NCBI RefSeq assembly: GCF_002887595.1
Contig: NZ_PEBU01000015.1
Span: forward strand, 62,001 to 126,000
Source of the DNA: Bowmanella denitrificans
GTDB lineage: Bacteria > Pseudomonadota > Gammaproteobacteria > Enterobacterales > Alteromonadaceae
Direction of reading: 5' to 3'
Length of the DNA stretch: 64,000 nucleotides
Positions 43,283 to 52,490 of this stretch are shown piece after piece. Numbering within the stretch: position 1 is the first letter of the stretch; every line of letters begins with the position of its first letter. A program made the position numbers and the translations under genes. The notes beneath the pieces were generated by a model, which was given only the letters and a program-made list of their open reading frames with translations, was not told the DNA's origin and did not search any database.

Positions 43283-44053
43283 TTATAGATATTCGCGAAG
43301 TGGAAAGTGAAAGCTGACATCTTTGTAAACAACCCCTGACGCAGAAAAACTGCGCTCATACCAGGATGCCTGAGCATGTTTGTTGACCATCAGTAAGGTC
43401 GATGTGCGGGTTCCGTATTGCTCTGACTGAATAAAAATGGCCGACAGGCGTTTTTCCCATTCTTTTGCCACACCTGTGCTGGGCAAAAGATGGTCTTCGG
43501 CGGGCACATCGTCTTTTAGCAAGGAAAACAGGATTTCTGTATTCGTCTGACCTTGCTGGCAGAACTGCGTCAGGCGCGCCACCCCTTTACTGGTTTTAGG
43601 CCAGGGGCTGTGGATGTCGGCGTTGGACAGCCCGTATATCCCGTCGGTAAGCACAGTCAGCTCATCGCGTTTGTTATTGTAAACGGCCAGATTCTGCCAG
43701 TTGCCAAACAGCAGGTTGTAGCCATTGTAAGCCGTTTTGCTTCGCTTTAAGGCCGCGGCGTAATCCTGTGGCGTGGTATTTGTCAGATAGCCGCTGACAA
43801 GGTGGCCACGACTTGGGCTATTTGCCTTGTGTTGCGATGGTTCGCGGATATTGGTCAGGGCGGCGACCCGGCCATCCTCACTTACCCCCATCCAGGTTCC
43901 GCCAGCCTGCAGATCCTTGCCAGCCAGAATGCCTGGGGCTGCGGGCCAAAAACCCGATGGGGTGGTGGGCCTGGCATGAAACTCATCACGATTAGCCGCG
44001 ATCAGCAGCGGAAACTCGGGATGAGCCCTCAAAGCCACAAACAGGATGCACAT
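43283..44053 (-). CDS. NRDE family protein (TANGO2-like)
   Basis: A 256-residue protein beginning MCILFVALRAHPEFPLLIAA followed by NRDEFHARPT. The Cys right after the initiator Met and the NRDE motif define the NRDE/TANGO2 family. Other blocks: GFWPAAPGILAGKDLQAGGT, WMGVSEDGRVAALTNIREP, SRGHLVSGYL and GIYGLSNADIHSPWPK. The structure resembles Ntn-type hydrolases, but no reaction is established in bacteria; TANGO2 in eukaryotes has been linked to heme or lipid handling. It is the last gene of a three-gene unit with the FHA protein (three-base gap) and the trypsin-like protease. Confidence 0.88.
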   Translation of the reverse strand: MCILFVALRAHPEFPLLIAANRDEFHARPTTPSGFWPAAPGILAGKDLQAGGTWMGVSEDGRVAALTNIREPSQHKANSPSRGHLVSGYLTNTTPQDYAAALKRSKTAYNGYNLLFGNWQNLAVYNNKRDELTVLTDGIYGLSNADIHSPWPKTSKGVARLTQFCQQGQTNTEILFSLLKDDVPAEDHLLPSTGVAKEWEKRLSAIFIQSEQYGTRTSTLLMVNKHAQASWYERSFSASGVVYKDVSFHFPLREYL

Positions 44054-44056
44054 AGC

Positions 44057-45016
44057 CTATTTCTTTGTCCTGTTGGCGGCTGAATCTGCATAGCTGCCTT
44101 GCAAGCTTTGGATAAATTGGTCGGTTGTCATACCATCGTCCAGTGCATAGCTATCGGGTAACAAAATAAACTGGTAGACGGGCCTGGGGGTAAACTCCGC
44201 TTGTTTAATCTGCTGCCAACCCATGATGCAGGATAGCAGTATCAGGCTGCACCCCAGGGCAATACGATTGCGTTTGTAGGTCGGTTGGTGAAAGGCAATT
44301 AGCAATGTTAACCAAAATAGCACAAACAGCAGCAGCGCCAATACGCTTAGTTCCACCAGGTTCCAGGCAGGTAGCTGCGGATAGTTAAACTGAATCCATT
44401 GATTTATCAGTGATAGCCCCATGCCGATTAATACCATGATTAAAGCGATGGAATATTGGCTGGCCAGCCTGGCATCCTGCTTCTGCAGTCGGGATAACAT
44501 GCCAAACAGCAGGGGCCATGCCGACAGAATTAGGAAATCACTGATCAGCCGCGGCAGCACTTTGCCCAGTTCAAATTCGACAAAGGTATTCAGATAGGTC
44601 TGATAGGTCAGCGCTAATGCGTAAACAAAGCCAAGCAGCAACGCAAATCGCCAATGAGAAAGAAAGTTCAGCCTGGATTCAATCACACTCAGGCGTAGCG
44701 CAGGATCTACCTGCTCTGCACTGTCAAATATACGCAGGCGGGTTTTACCAAGGACAATCACATCCTGTTTAGTGACAGCCGATTGCGTTGTGGCCAGTCC
44801 GTTTACCCGCAGCCCGTTAACGCTCTGCTTGTCACTGATCCGTATCTGGCCGCTATCCGGGTCCTGTTCAATCAGCACATGATCTGCGCATACATAGGGA
44901 TCGTCCAGACGAATATCGTTGTCATAGCCACGACCAATGCTGATTTGCTGTTGGTCAAAGCGAAAGTGTTTAACCTGACGGTTATTGCCCCCCAGTTTTT
45001 CAACAATTATTGCCAT
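44057..45016 (-). CDS. FHA-domain polytopic membrane protein
   Basis: A 319-residue protein. Residues about 20-85 form a forkhead-associated domain: ISIGRGYDNDIRLDDPYV (Arg29), CADHVLIEQ (His46), and SDKQSVNGLRVNG. The conserved Ser of the phosphothreonine pocket (S-x-x-H) is Cys43 here. Five or six membrane helices follow: FALLLGFVYALALTYQTYL, LISDFLILSAWPLLFGML, SIALIMVLIGMGLSLINQWI, a long Leu-rich pair, and LGCSLILLSCIMGW. A soluble tail ends it. The start overlaps the protease stop by ten bases, tying expression together. The FHA plus protease pairing hints at phospho-dependent control of envelope proteolysis; this is inference. Confidence 0.85.
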   Translation of the reverse strand: MAIIVEKLGGNNRQVKHFRFDQQQISIGRGYDNDIRLDDPYVCADHVLIEQDPDSGQIRISDKQSVNGLRVNGLATTQSAVTKQDVIVLGKTRLRIFDSAEQVDPALRLSVIESRLNFLSHWRFALLLGFVYALALTYQTYLNTFVEFELGKVLPRLISDFLILSAWPLLFGMLSRLQKQDARLASQYSIALIMVLIGMGLSLINQWIQFNYPQLPAWNLVELSVLALLLFVLFWLTLLIAFHQPTYKRNRIALGCSLILLSCIMGWQQIKQAEFTPRPVYQFILLPDSYALDDGMTTDQFIQSLQGSYADSAANRTKK

Positions 45017-46272
45017 GCCAATGCCTCCACAAAACGTTGCGTAAAGGCCTGACTCATTTGCTGAGTAACACCGGCCAGGGTGAAATGACTAATCAGACCC
45101 TGATTGGCCTGATCGTAACTGGCACCGAGAATTAACACGTCATATAACTGGTCAAAGTCTTTATAGGCTCGAGTGCAAAAAACAAATCTCAGTTTCATGT
45201 TATGGCTATTGGCCATACGCTGTTGCTGGCAACTGTAGTTGGTCACATTTTCCTTGCCGGCATTATTGCCCGGCCCTGCGCTTTGCATACCTTGTTCATA
45301 AAGGTTGTAAAAGGTCGCGGAAGACAGCTTGTCGGAGGTCAGCCATTCATATTCAAGTTCCAGCGTACCGGTACGTAAACGCTGATGCAGGTAGATTTCT
45401 TCATCCAAACGGCAGCGCTTTTGCACGGTCAGGTAGCGGGCATTTTTGTCATTCGCGTTGGAATCGCCCCAGCAGGGCAGGAAGCTCACCACTTCGCCCG
45501 CCACTTGGGCTTGTCCAAGGGTGGCAATGGGCCAGGGGTTTTCCACAAAAGGTGTTAATAAACGTTGTTGGTTATCTATTAATTGGCGCTGGATTTCCGC
45601 CATGAAATCATCAGGTGTTGGATCAACCGCCCTATTTACCAAAGCCTGCAGGGGGGCCAGCGGCACCAGAAAGCCAATCTGGTTACCTGCCGTCGCTACG
45701 TTAACGCCCACCACCTGACCATAAGCATTGACGGTTGGGCCGCCACTCATACCTGGATTAATGGAACCGGTAAAATGGATCTTTTGGTTAAAACTGCTTT
45801 TTTTCAGACCATTGTATGTTCCGGGTACCACTATCATACCCAAATCATGGGGGTTACCCAGTGAAAAGATATTATCTCCCTGGGCCGGTAGATTCTCACC
45901 CAGGACAAAGAAGGGCGCATTTGCCGTTTCTCTTTGCACCAGTGCCAGGTCATTAACCACGTCAATATGCAGTAACTTTAAGGTGCCGGTTTCACCTTCG
46001 TGGGTAAGGTATTCAATGCGGTATTTTTTGGGATAAAACACAGAATCCGAGATAACGTGGTAATTGGTGACAATCAATCCATCCGCACTGACCTGAAATC
46101 CTGAACCGATAGAGGATTTATTGCCTGACTCCACTTCAATCATTCTAATTTGAAACAAAGCCGGTTGATAATGCCCGAAAACATCCTTGGCATTTTCCTG
46201 TGCCGCCAGCGATGCATTGCTCAGACAGCAGAACAGGGGGATGAAAATCCTGAATAAAGACATCAACTTCAT
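45007..46272 (-). CDS. Secreted trypsin-like serine protease
   Basis: A 421-residue protein. The N-terminus MKLMSLFRIFIPLFCCLSNA with LAAQ is a signal peptide. The S1-type fold shows the triad: His in IVTNYHVISD near residue 70, Asp in HIDVVNDLALVQ near residue 106, Ser in NPGMSGGPTVNAYG near residue 170. GSGFQVSADGLIV and FSLGNPHDLGMI are further HtrA/S1C-like blocks. There is no PDZ domain. The C-terminal ~220 residues form a separate unrecognised region with several Cys (LPCWGDSN, RCRLDEEIYL, YSCQQQRM, CTRAYKDF). It is the first gene of the protease-FHA-NRDE unit, so the protein should be periplasmic or outer-membrane facing. Confidence 0.87.
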   Translation of the reverse strand: MKLMSLFRIFIPLFCCLSNASLAAQENAKDVFGHYQPALFQIRMIEVESGNKSSIGSGFQVSADGLIVTNYHVISDSVFYPKKYRIEYLTHEGETGTLKLLHIDVVNDLALVQRETANAPFFVLGENLPAQGDNIFSLGNPHDLGMIVVPGTYNGLKKSSFNQKIHFTGSINPGMSGGPTVNAYGQVVGVNVATAGNQIGFLVPLAPLQALVNRAVDPTPDDFMAEIQRQLIDNQQRLLTPFVENPWPIATLGQAQVAGEVVSFLPCWGDSNANDKNARYLTVQKRCRLDEEIYLHQRLRTGTLELEYEWLTSDKLSSATFYNLYEQGMQSAGPGNNAGKENVTNYSCQQQRMANSHNMKLRFVFCTRAYKDFDQLYDVLILGASYDQANQGLISHFTLAGVTQQMSQAFTQRFVEALAWQ

Positions 46273-46410
46273 TGTGATACCAGAAAGAAACGAATAGCCT
46301 CATTCTGCCTCAGGCTACTGGGCTTTGCCACGCTTATCCGCGATCAAATCTCCTCGACAAGCGAGTTTGCCTCAGGGATCATGGGGCAGGTGTAATGACA
46401 ATTTGGTTTT

Positions 46411-47004
46411 ATGCAAGATTCACTGAATATGCCGGAAATCGGCAACAATGTCCCAAGAATTGGTGGTAACTTTACGTTTTGGCTTGGCTGTAAAGTACTG
46501 AAGCTCAAAGGCTGGAAAATGGAAGGGCAATTTCCAAACCTGGGTAAAATGGTGGCCTGTGTGGCACCGCATACATCAAACTGGGACTTTGTGGTGGCGC
46601 TGGGCACGGCCTTTGCCCTGCGCTTAAGGATTTCCTTCCTCGGCAAACATAGCTTGTTTAAAGGGGCACTGGGTTGGTGGATGCGCAAAATTGGTGGTAT
46701 TGCGGTTGATCGCAGTGCCCCGCAAGGCTTGGTACAACAGGTCGCCGATGTCTTTGCCCGCCAGAATATGGTGTTGGGCGTGGCGCCGGAAGGCACGCGT
46801 AAAAAGGTGGAGCACTGGAAGTCCGGCTTTTTACACATAGCTCGCGCAGCCAATGTTCCGGTGCTGTTGGTCTATCTTGATTATAAGAAAAAAGTAATTG
46901 GATTTGGTCCTTTGCTTGAAATCGGCGATGATATAGCCGTAGAGATGGCTAAAATCCGAGAGTTTTATGCCACCGTTCATGCCAGGCATCCAGATATGGC
47001 GTAA
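46411..47004 (+). CDS. 1-acyl-sn-glycerol-3-phosphate acyltransferase family protein
   Basis: A 197-residue PlsC-family protein with intact motifs: APHTSNWDFVVALG is motif I (HX4D), IGGIAVDRSAPQGL is motif II and LGVAPEGTRKKVEHWKSGFL contains the EGTR motif III. No obvious signal peptide; it is probably membrane-associated through short hydrophobic stretches. This short form resembles small acyltransferases of the glycerolipid or ornithine-lipid kind more than the 245-residue PlsC. Acyl donor and acceptor unknown. Start at ATG 46411, with an in-frame ATG six codons later as an alternative. It is followed by a PLP enzyme gene 72 bases downstream. Confidence 0.87.
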   Translation: MQDSLNMPEIGNNVPRIGGNFTFWLGCKVLKLKGWKMEGQFPNLGKMVACVAPHTSNWDFVVALGTAFALRLRISFLGKHSLFKGALGWWMRKIGGIAVDRSAPQGLVQQVADVFARQNMVLGVAPEGTRKKVEHWKSGFLHIARAANVPVLLVYLDYKKKVIGFGPLLEIGDDIAVEMAKIREFYATVHARHPDMA

Positions 47005-47075
47005 CGACAGCACAATTTTTACGGGCGGCGTGGTCGCCCGCAAATGGCCTGAACAGGCCTATGACGAGGTGAGTT

Positions 47076-48314
47076 TTGGAGTTTAAAGGTTTTACTACCA
47101 GGTTGGTGCATGCTGACAGGCTGATTAACCAACCGCAGGATGGAGCGGTGCATCAGGCAACCAGTAACTCGGTGTTGTTTGAGTACCAGCGGGTTGAAGA
47201 CTTGGTGGATGTGTTCCAGGGACGCAACAACGGTCATGCATATTCGCGCCAATCTTCGGCATCCATTAACGCCCTGCAGAATATGTTGAGTCAATTAGAA
47301 GGTGGTGTCGGCGCACTGACCTTTGCGACAGGCATGGCTGCCATCACCACGACTATGCTGGCGCTGTTTAAGCAGGGCGATCATCTGATTTTCAGCCAGT
47401 TTTTGTTTGGTAATACCAACAGCTTCGCCCATACACTGCGGGGCTTGGGCATTGATGTCACCTTAGTGGATACAACCAATCTGGCCAATGTGGAAGCGGC
47501 CATTCAACCTAATACCCGCGCCGTGTACCTGGAAACTATTGCCAATCCTGTGACTCAGGTGCCGGATTTAAAAGGCATTGGTAAGTTGTGTGAAAAGCAT
47601 GGCCTGTTGTATCTGGTTGACAATACCATGACCCCTGCCAATCTGTTTGACGCCAAGTCGGTTAAAGCCTCCATGCTGGTTGGCTCGTTAACTAAGTACA
47701 TAGCCGGACATGGCCATGTGCTGGGCGGTGCAGTGGTGGACACCGGGCTGTTTGACTGGCAGACGTTCCCTAATATCAATGAGTCATACAAATCCCAGCC
47801 AGCACATATGTGGGGATTACTGCAGGTTAAGAAAAAAGGTCTGCGCGATATGGGCGGTTGTCTGACTCCTGATTCCGCACATCTGATATCCATCGGCATG
47901 GAAACCCTGGCATTGCGTATGGATAAAATCTGTAAGAACGCACTGACCCTGGCCACTTATCTGGCCAGCCATGCCAAGGTGGAGAAGGTGTATTATCCTG
48001 GCCTGAGCGATCATCCCCAACATCATCTGGCCGGTGACCTGTTTGCGCAATATGGCGGCATATTAAGCCTTGATTTAAAAGAAGGTACTGACTGCTTTGC
48101 ATTTTTAAATGACTTGAAGCTGGTGTTAAATGCTACGCACTTGGGGGATACCCGAACCCTGGCAATACCGGTTGCCCATACCATTTATTTTGAAATGGGC
48201 GCGGAACAACGGGCCAAGGCTGGAATAAGCGACAATATGATTCGTCTCAGCGTCGGTATTGAAGATATTGACGATATTATCGCCGACTTCGAGCAAGCGC
48301 TGGATAAACTCTGA
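47076..48314 (+). CDS. Cys/Met-metabolism PLP-dependent enzyme (cystathionine gamma-synthase family)
   Basis: A 412-residue trans-sulfuration-family enzyme read from TTG at 47076, with GAGGTGAG four bases ahead. Motifs: HAYSRQSSASINALQNMLSQ near residue 50, ALTFATGMAAITTTMLAL, VYLETIANPVTQVPDL, LLYLVDNTMTPANLFD (PLP Asp), and the Schiff-base Lys in VGSLTKYIAGHGHVLGG. The C-terminal half keeps LKLVLNATHLGDTRTLAIPV. Family members form cystathionine, methionine or homocysteine, or lyse them. Which reaction applies is not decidable here. No neighbouring methionine gene is present, so the assignment stays at family level. Confidence 0.9.
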   Translation: MEFKGFTTRLVHADRLINQPQDGAVHQATSNSVLFEYQRVEDLVDVFQGRNNGHAYSRQSSASINALQNMLSQLEGGVGALTFATGMAAITTTMLALFKQGDHLIFSQFLFGNTNSFAHTLRGLGIDVTLVDTTNLANVEAAIQPNTRAVYLETIANPVTQVPDLKGIGKLCEKHGLLYLVDNTMTPANLFDAKSVKASMLVGSLTKYIAGHGHVLGGAVVDTGLFDWQTFPNINESYKSQPAHMWGLLQVKKKGLRDMGGCLTPDSAHLISIGMETLALRMDKICKNALTLATYLASHAKVEKVYYPGLSDHPQHHLAGDLFAQYGGILSLDLKEGTDCFAFLNDLKLVLNATHLGDTRTLAIPVAHTIYFEMGAEQRAKAGISDNMIRLSVGIEDIDDIIADFEQALDKL

Positions 48315-48427
48315 CAATATCGTAAAAAATCAGATGAAACAGGGGATATAAAAGAGCTAACCAATTCGTGCCAATTCAGGCTTGTGGTAATCTTATTTTT
48401 TAGTGGACCGTGCCTGAAGGAAACACC

Positions 48428-50152
48428 ATGAATGACGTGATTGGTATAATGTTGTTGGGGGGCGCGCTGCTGGTGTTCAGCATACTGGCCAGCGTCTTGT
48501 CCAACAGGATTGGGGCGCCGCTGCTGCTGGTGTTTTTGTGTATCGGCATGCTGGCGGGTGAAGACGGTGTGCTGGGCATTGAGTTTGACAACCCGCAACT
48601 GAGCTTTTTTATTGGTTCCCTGGCGCTGGCCATTATTCTGTTCGATGGCGGTATGCGCACCCACCAGGACCGATTTCGTGTGGCCCTTTGGCCCGCTATC
48701 AGCCTGTCCACGCTTGGTGTGGCACTGACCTGTACTATCACTGCGGCCGGTGCGGTGTGGTTATTTGACTTGCCCTGGCCAACTGCCATGCTGATTGGCG
48801 CGTTACTCAGCTCTACTGATGCTGCTGCGGTTTTTGGCATCTTTCAGTCCAGGGGCGTGACCTTAAAACAGCGTGTGGCTTCTACTCTTGAGATTGAGTC
48901 GGGTACCAATGATCCAATGGCGGTGATCCTGACCATGACCCTTACCACGGCGCTTGCTACTGGTGCGTCGCTGGATATGCTCAGCCTGGGGACTAACGTA
49001 TTATGGCAACTGGTTATCGGCCTGGTTGCCGGCTGGATAGGGGGGCAGGCGTTTATCCAACTGGTTCGGCGTATTCCGTTAGATTTCACCTTTGTACCCT
49101 TACTGGCCGCGGCCAGCGCTATCCTGGTGTTTTCATTAACCGCTAAAGCCAATGCCAGTGGCTTTTTGGCGGTGTATCTGATGGGCTACCTGATAGGTAA
49201 CGCACGATTACCACAACTGGTGCATATTCTACAGGTGCAGGACGGGTTGACCTGGCTTGGGCAAATTTTGATGTTTCTGATTCTGGGGCTGCTGGTGACA
49301 CCTTCACACCTTATGGACAACGCTGCCTTGTCATTATCCGTTGCGCTTATCCTAATCTTTATTGCCAGGCCGCTGGCCACCTTGATTTGTCTGGCACCTT
49401 TTTCTTTTCCCTGGCGGGAACAGGTGTTTATCAGTTGGGTAGGGCTGCGCGGGGCAGTCCCTATTATTCTGGCATTATATCCCTGGTTATCCGGGTTGGA
49501 ATACCAGGCGCTGTATTTTGATGTGGCCTTCTTCGTGGTGCTGATTTCTCTGCTGGTGCAGGGCTGGACTATGGCGCCTCTGGCGCGTTGGTTAGGACTG
49601 GAAGTGCCGCCAATCCCCGAACCGGCGCAGCGAGTGCCGCTTGAATCGCTGCCAAGTGCCGATCCTCTGGAAGTTTGGTGCTTTCCCATTGGTACCGACA
49701 GTCTGGCGCTTGAACATCATTGGCAGGAACTGAATTTCACTCATCGTCCCTGTTTTATCGGCGTACTCAGAGACAATGAATGGTTGCAGGCCGACCCGGC
49801 GTTACGCTTTAAGCAGGATGATCAGGTGCTGGTGATGGGGCGAGTGGCGGATATAGAAAGCGTCAGTCGCGTGCTGGCCAGCAGCAATGAAGGCAAGCAA
49901 CTACGGGAAAGTGATTTCTTTGGCGCTTTCAGTCTGCATGCCAGTCTGACCCTGGCCGAAGTCGCTGAGTTTTATCCGCTCGGGGAGTTACCTGAGGAAA
50001 AGCGGCAACTAAGCTTGGCGGATTTTTTTGGCCGTAAGTTTCATCGGCGTGTTGTGGTGGGAGACAACCTTACCCTTGGCGGGGTGGTGTTGACCGTGCG
50101 TCAGGTGGATGAGGCAGGTAATATAGAAAGCGTTGGTATTAAAGAAGCCTGA
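48428..50152 (+). CDS. cvrA: K+/H+ antiporter NhaP2/CvrA
   Basis: About 574 residues from the ATG at 48428, with AAGGA eight bases ahead; the six-codon upstream extension is unsupported. Twelve or so membrane helices of the CPA1 fold follow: GIMLLGGALLVFSILASVLS, LLLVFLCIGMLAGEDGVLGI, LALAIILFDGGMRTHQDRFR, ALLSSTDAAAVFGIFQSRGV, and EIESGTNDPMAVILTMTLT (the cation-site Asn-Asp pair). Residues about 400-480 form a TrkA-C domain (FPIGTDSLALEHHWQELNFT), and the end carries a CorC/HlyC-like transporter-associated domain. E. coli CvrA has the same length and layout; it handles K+ efflux and volume control. Confidence 0.92.
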   Translation: MNDVIGIMLLGGALLVFSILASVLSNRIGAPLLLVFLCIGMLAGEDGVLGIEFDNPQLSFFIGSLALAIILFDGGMRTHQDRFRVALWPAISLSTLGVALTCTITAAGAVWLFDLPWPTAMLIGALLSSTDAAAVFGIFQSRGVTLKQRVASTLEIESGTNDPMAVILTMTLTTALATGASLDMLSLGTNVLWQLVIGLVAGWIGGQAFIQLVRRIPLDFTFVPLLAAASAILVFSLTAKANASGFLAVYLMGYLIGNARLPQLVHILQVQDGLTWLGQILMFLILGLLVTPSHLMDNAALSLSVALILIFIARPLATLICLAPFSFPWREQVFISWVGLRGAVPIILALYPWLSGLEYQALYFDVAFFVVLISLLVQGWTMAPLARWLGLEVPPIPEPAQRVPLESLPSADPLEVWCFPIGTDSLALEHHWQELNFTHRPCFIGVLRDNEWLQADPALRFKQDDQVLVMGRVADIESVSRVLASSNEGKQLRESDFFGAFSLHASLTLAEVAEFYPLGELPEEKRQLSLADFFGRKFHRRVVVGDNLTLGGVVLTVRQVDEAGNIESVGIKEA

Positions 50153-50165
50153 CAAGCGGATTTAA

Positions 50166-50185
50166 AGGGGCAGCCTTTGGCTCCC
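50166..50185. terminator. Hairpin between convergent cvrA and the DUF4397 gene
   Basis: GGGG-C-AGCC and GGCT-CCCC pair around a TTT loop with one bulged base. There is no clear T tract, so it may be a rho-dependent or shared weak stop. Confidence 0.4.
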
Positions 50186-50208
50186 CCTGCTGTGGGTGTT
50201 TTATACCG

Positions 50209-51618
50209 TTAAGGCTGGCTGTCATCCAGCAGTATGACCTGGGGAGGCAGTCCGCCACCGTCGCCATCCAGCGCGATTGCTGTAAATACCTGGCCTGCGG
50301 TAAATTCCAGCATTAACGGGCCAATGGCTGCATCTTTACTGCCAGCCCCTGTAACTGTGACATAATAGCTGCCTTCTGCCAGTTCCTCATAGCCAGTTGT
50401 GGCCAAGTCCGGTGAACTGAAAGGGACGGCACTGAAAGCTGGCGTATCATCACTGATATCATCATCCTGAGTGACATAAATATCCACGTCACCCGCACTT
50501 GGCGATGCGTGCACGATGCGAACTTTTGCCGCTGTGGCCAAAGATCTGGGGGTATCAGCTAAAACGCCCAGAGCAATGTCGGCCAGTTGGTTATGCGCAA
50601 TGACCGTGTAAATCATGCCTTGCGCTGGCATTAACTCAGCATCATCAATAACCACCAGGCTGTTATCTGCATCAGCCACCACATCCACCAGATAATCGCC
50701 AGCCGCCACCGGCAGGTAACCTGAGTCTTGTTTAAAGGCAAGCGCATCGAGAGCGGGAGCTGCCGGGATAGTGGCATTATTCAGCAAAATATCCACTGCT
50801 GGTGCATCTGCCACACCGTGCACCACGCGTAAATGTGCGCCTGCATTAGCATCCCAAATCAGGCTCGAGCCTTCTGGTGTAGACAGCAACAGACTAACCG
50901 GCGCACTGCCAGCACCTACATTGTCTGTGGCAGTGATCATAGCGTCCAGACCATCAGGTAGCGTGACGGTACCGGAGTCAAATACCACATCCAGGCTACC
51001 TGCTGGCGTGATCCTGATTCGGTAGTCGCCAGCCGCTACTTCCATTTGTGCGGTATATTGCTTAAATGCCAGCGTGGCCAATGCCTGGGCACTGCTTAAA
51101 TCGTCATCCGGCGCTGTAACGTAGATATCCACGGCCGGTGCATCGGCCGCACCATGCACTACCTGTACTCTGGCATTGCCAGTGCTGACGTCCATGACAT
51201 CATTTTCGATCACCAACGGCTCAATCGTCTCGACGTTACCCACAGCCAGAATGTCGTAGCTTTTGTCTGCGCTGAAAGTTAATGAAACCGGGCCTATCAC
51301 GGCTGCCAGATTACCGCCTGGCAAGCGTGCATCCACCTGAATGTCATAACTACCCTCATCGACTGTGATCCAGGGCGATGACACCTGATAGTCGACATTT
51401 TCCAGGCCCGCCAGTATGCTATTGCCAGCAAGAATATTGACCCCCGGCGCATCAGCGACGGCGTGAGTTATTCGCACAATGGCATCAGCAGGCTCTGGAG
51501 CGGGTTGCTCCGGGGTTGGGGTTGGCACGGGAGCCGGATCATCGTCGTCGTCAAGCCAGCACCCGGTCAGTGCGGCAGTCATCAATGAGATCGTCAACAG
51601 CTTTGTGATCCCTTGCAT
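50209..51618 (-). CDS. DUF4397 repeat lipoprotein
   Basis: A 469-residue exported lipoprotein: MQGITKLLTISLMTAALTGC ends in lipobox LTGC, then an acidic DDDDD run and a Pro-rich linker (PVPTPTPEQPAPEPAD). The rest is four tandem beta-rich units of about 100 residues, each opening with the same strand: IVRITHAVADAPGVNILAGN, RVQVVHGAADAPAVDIYVTA, LRVVHGVADAPAVDILLNNA and VRIVHASPSAGDVDIYVTQD. This is the DUF4397 domain, found in secreted bacterial proteins of unknown function. Within each unit a YDI/YLV strand and a DSGT/DDAEL strand recur. It is probably displayed on the outer membrane as an adhesin-like or structural protein; that is inference. Convergent with cvrA. Confidence 0.9.
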   Translation of the reverse strand: MQGITKLLTISLMTAALTGCWLDDDDDPAPVPTPTPEQPAPEPADAIVRITHAVADAPGVNILAGNSILAGLENVDYQVSSPWITVDEGSYDIQVDARLPGGNLAAVIGPVSLTFSADKSYDILAVGNVETIEPLVIENDVMDVSTGNARVQVVHGAADAPAVDIYVTAPDDDLSSAQALATLAFKQYTAQMEVAAGDYRIRITPAGSLDVVFDSGTVTLPDGLDAMITATDNVGAGSAPVSLLLSTPEGSSLIWDANAGAHLRVVHGVADAPAVDILLNNATIPAAPALDALAFKQDSGYLPVAAGDYLVDVVADADNSLVVIDDAELMPAQGMIYTVIAHNQLADIALGVLADTPRSLATAAKVRIVHASPSAGDVDIYVTQDDDISDDTPAFSAVPFSSPDLATTGYEELAEGSYYVTVTGAGSKDAAIGPLMLEFTAGQVFTAIALDGDGGGLPPQVILLDDSQP

Positions 51619-51814
51619 GGTTTTCTCCTCATTGTTGTTTAGGCAAATTCAACTACGGGGATAATCCGGCGAGGGATCACATCCTTTCCCTCGGGTGTGA
51701 AAATAAAACGTTCAATTTATTGGAATGGTTTTGCCGTTTTTTTGTGATTTTCTTTCGTATGTGTGCGACTAAAATACACTCGTCTTCTAAATTAAACCTG
51801 TTGGAGAACGAGCG

Positions 51815-52426
51815 ATGAACAAGCTGCTTCTGATTAATTCAAGCCTGAATGGTAAACAAGGTAATTCCTGGCAACTGGCTGAAAAATTTGTTCAGCAGTT
51901 GGCTAAGGCGGCTGACATTCAAATCACTGAGCGCGATTTGGACGATACTGACCTGCCACATCTAAGTGGGGCGGAAATGGCCGCATGGATGACACCCGCC
52001 GATCAGCGCAACGACGAACAACAGCGCCTGGCCGGTATGTCAGACAAACTCGTTGAGGAGCTTAAGGCGCACGACATTATTGTTATCGGTATGCCGATGT
52101 ACAACTTTGGTGTGCCGTCAGTGTTTAAATCCTGGGTGGACAGGGTTGCGCGTGCAGGTATTACTTTCCGTTATACGGAAAATGGTCCGGTTGGCCTGCT
52201 GGAAGGCAAAAAAGTCTATGTGCTGGCAGCCCGTGGCGGCTTGTATCAGGGCACTCCTAAGGACAGTCAGACCCAATATCTGCAAGACGTACTGGCATTT
52301 ATGGGCATGACAGAGGTGGAGTTTGTGTACGCCGAAGGCCTGAATATGGGGCCTGAAGCGGCTAATCAGGGATTTTCTCAGGCAGATGAAAAAATTTCTG
52401 AACTTATTGAAAAAATGGTTGCCTGA
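51815..52426 (+). CDS. azoR: FMN-dependent NADH-azoreductase AzoR
   Basis: A 203-residue flavodoxin-fold oxidoreductase. INSSLNGKQGNSWQLAEKFV near residue 7 binds the FMN phosphate, and the GMPMYNFGVPSVFKSWVDRV block near residue 95 is the AzoR signature at the flavin. VYVLAARGGLYQGTPKDSQT follows, then FMGMTEVEFVYAEGLNMGP. It reduces quinones and azo compounds by two electrons with NADH, giving protection from thiol-reactive stress in the cytoplasm. The ATG at 51815 has GGAG seven bases ahead. It stands alone, ended by the terminator at 52491. Confidence 0.95.
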   Translation: MNKLLLINSSLNGKQGNSWQLAEKFVQQLAKAADIQITERDLDDTDLPHLSGAEMAAWMTPADQRNDEQQRLAGMSDKLVEELKAHDIIVIGMPMYNFGVPSVFKSWVDRVARAGITFRYTENGPVGLLEGKKVYVLAARGGLYQGTPKDSQTQYLQDVLAFMGMTEVEFVYAEGLNMGPEAANQGFSQADEKISELIEKMVA

Positions 52427-52490
52427 ATAAGTGCAGTGAGTGAAGGCAACGCCTTCACAATGTGTGTTCCTAGTTGAGTGTGCTCTTTAT

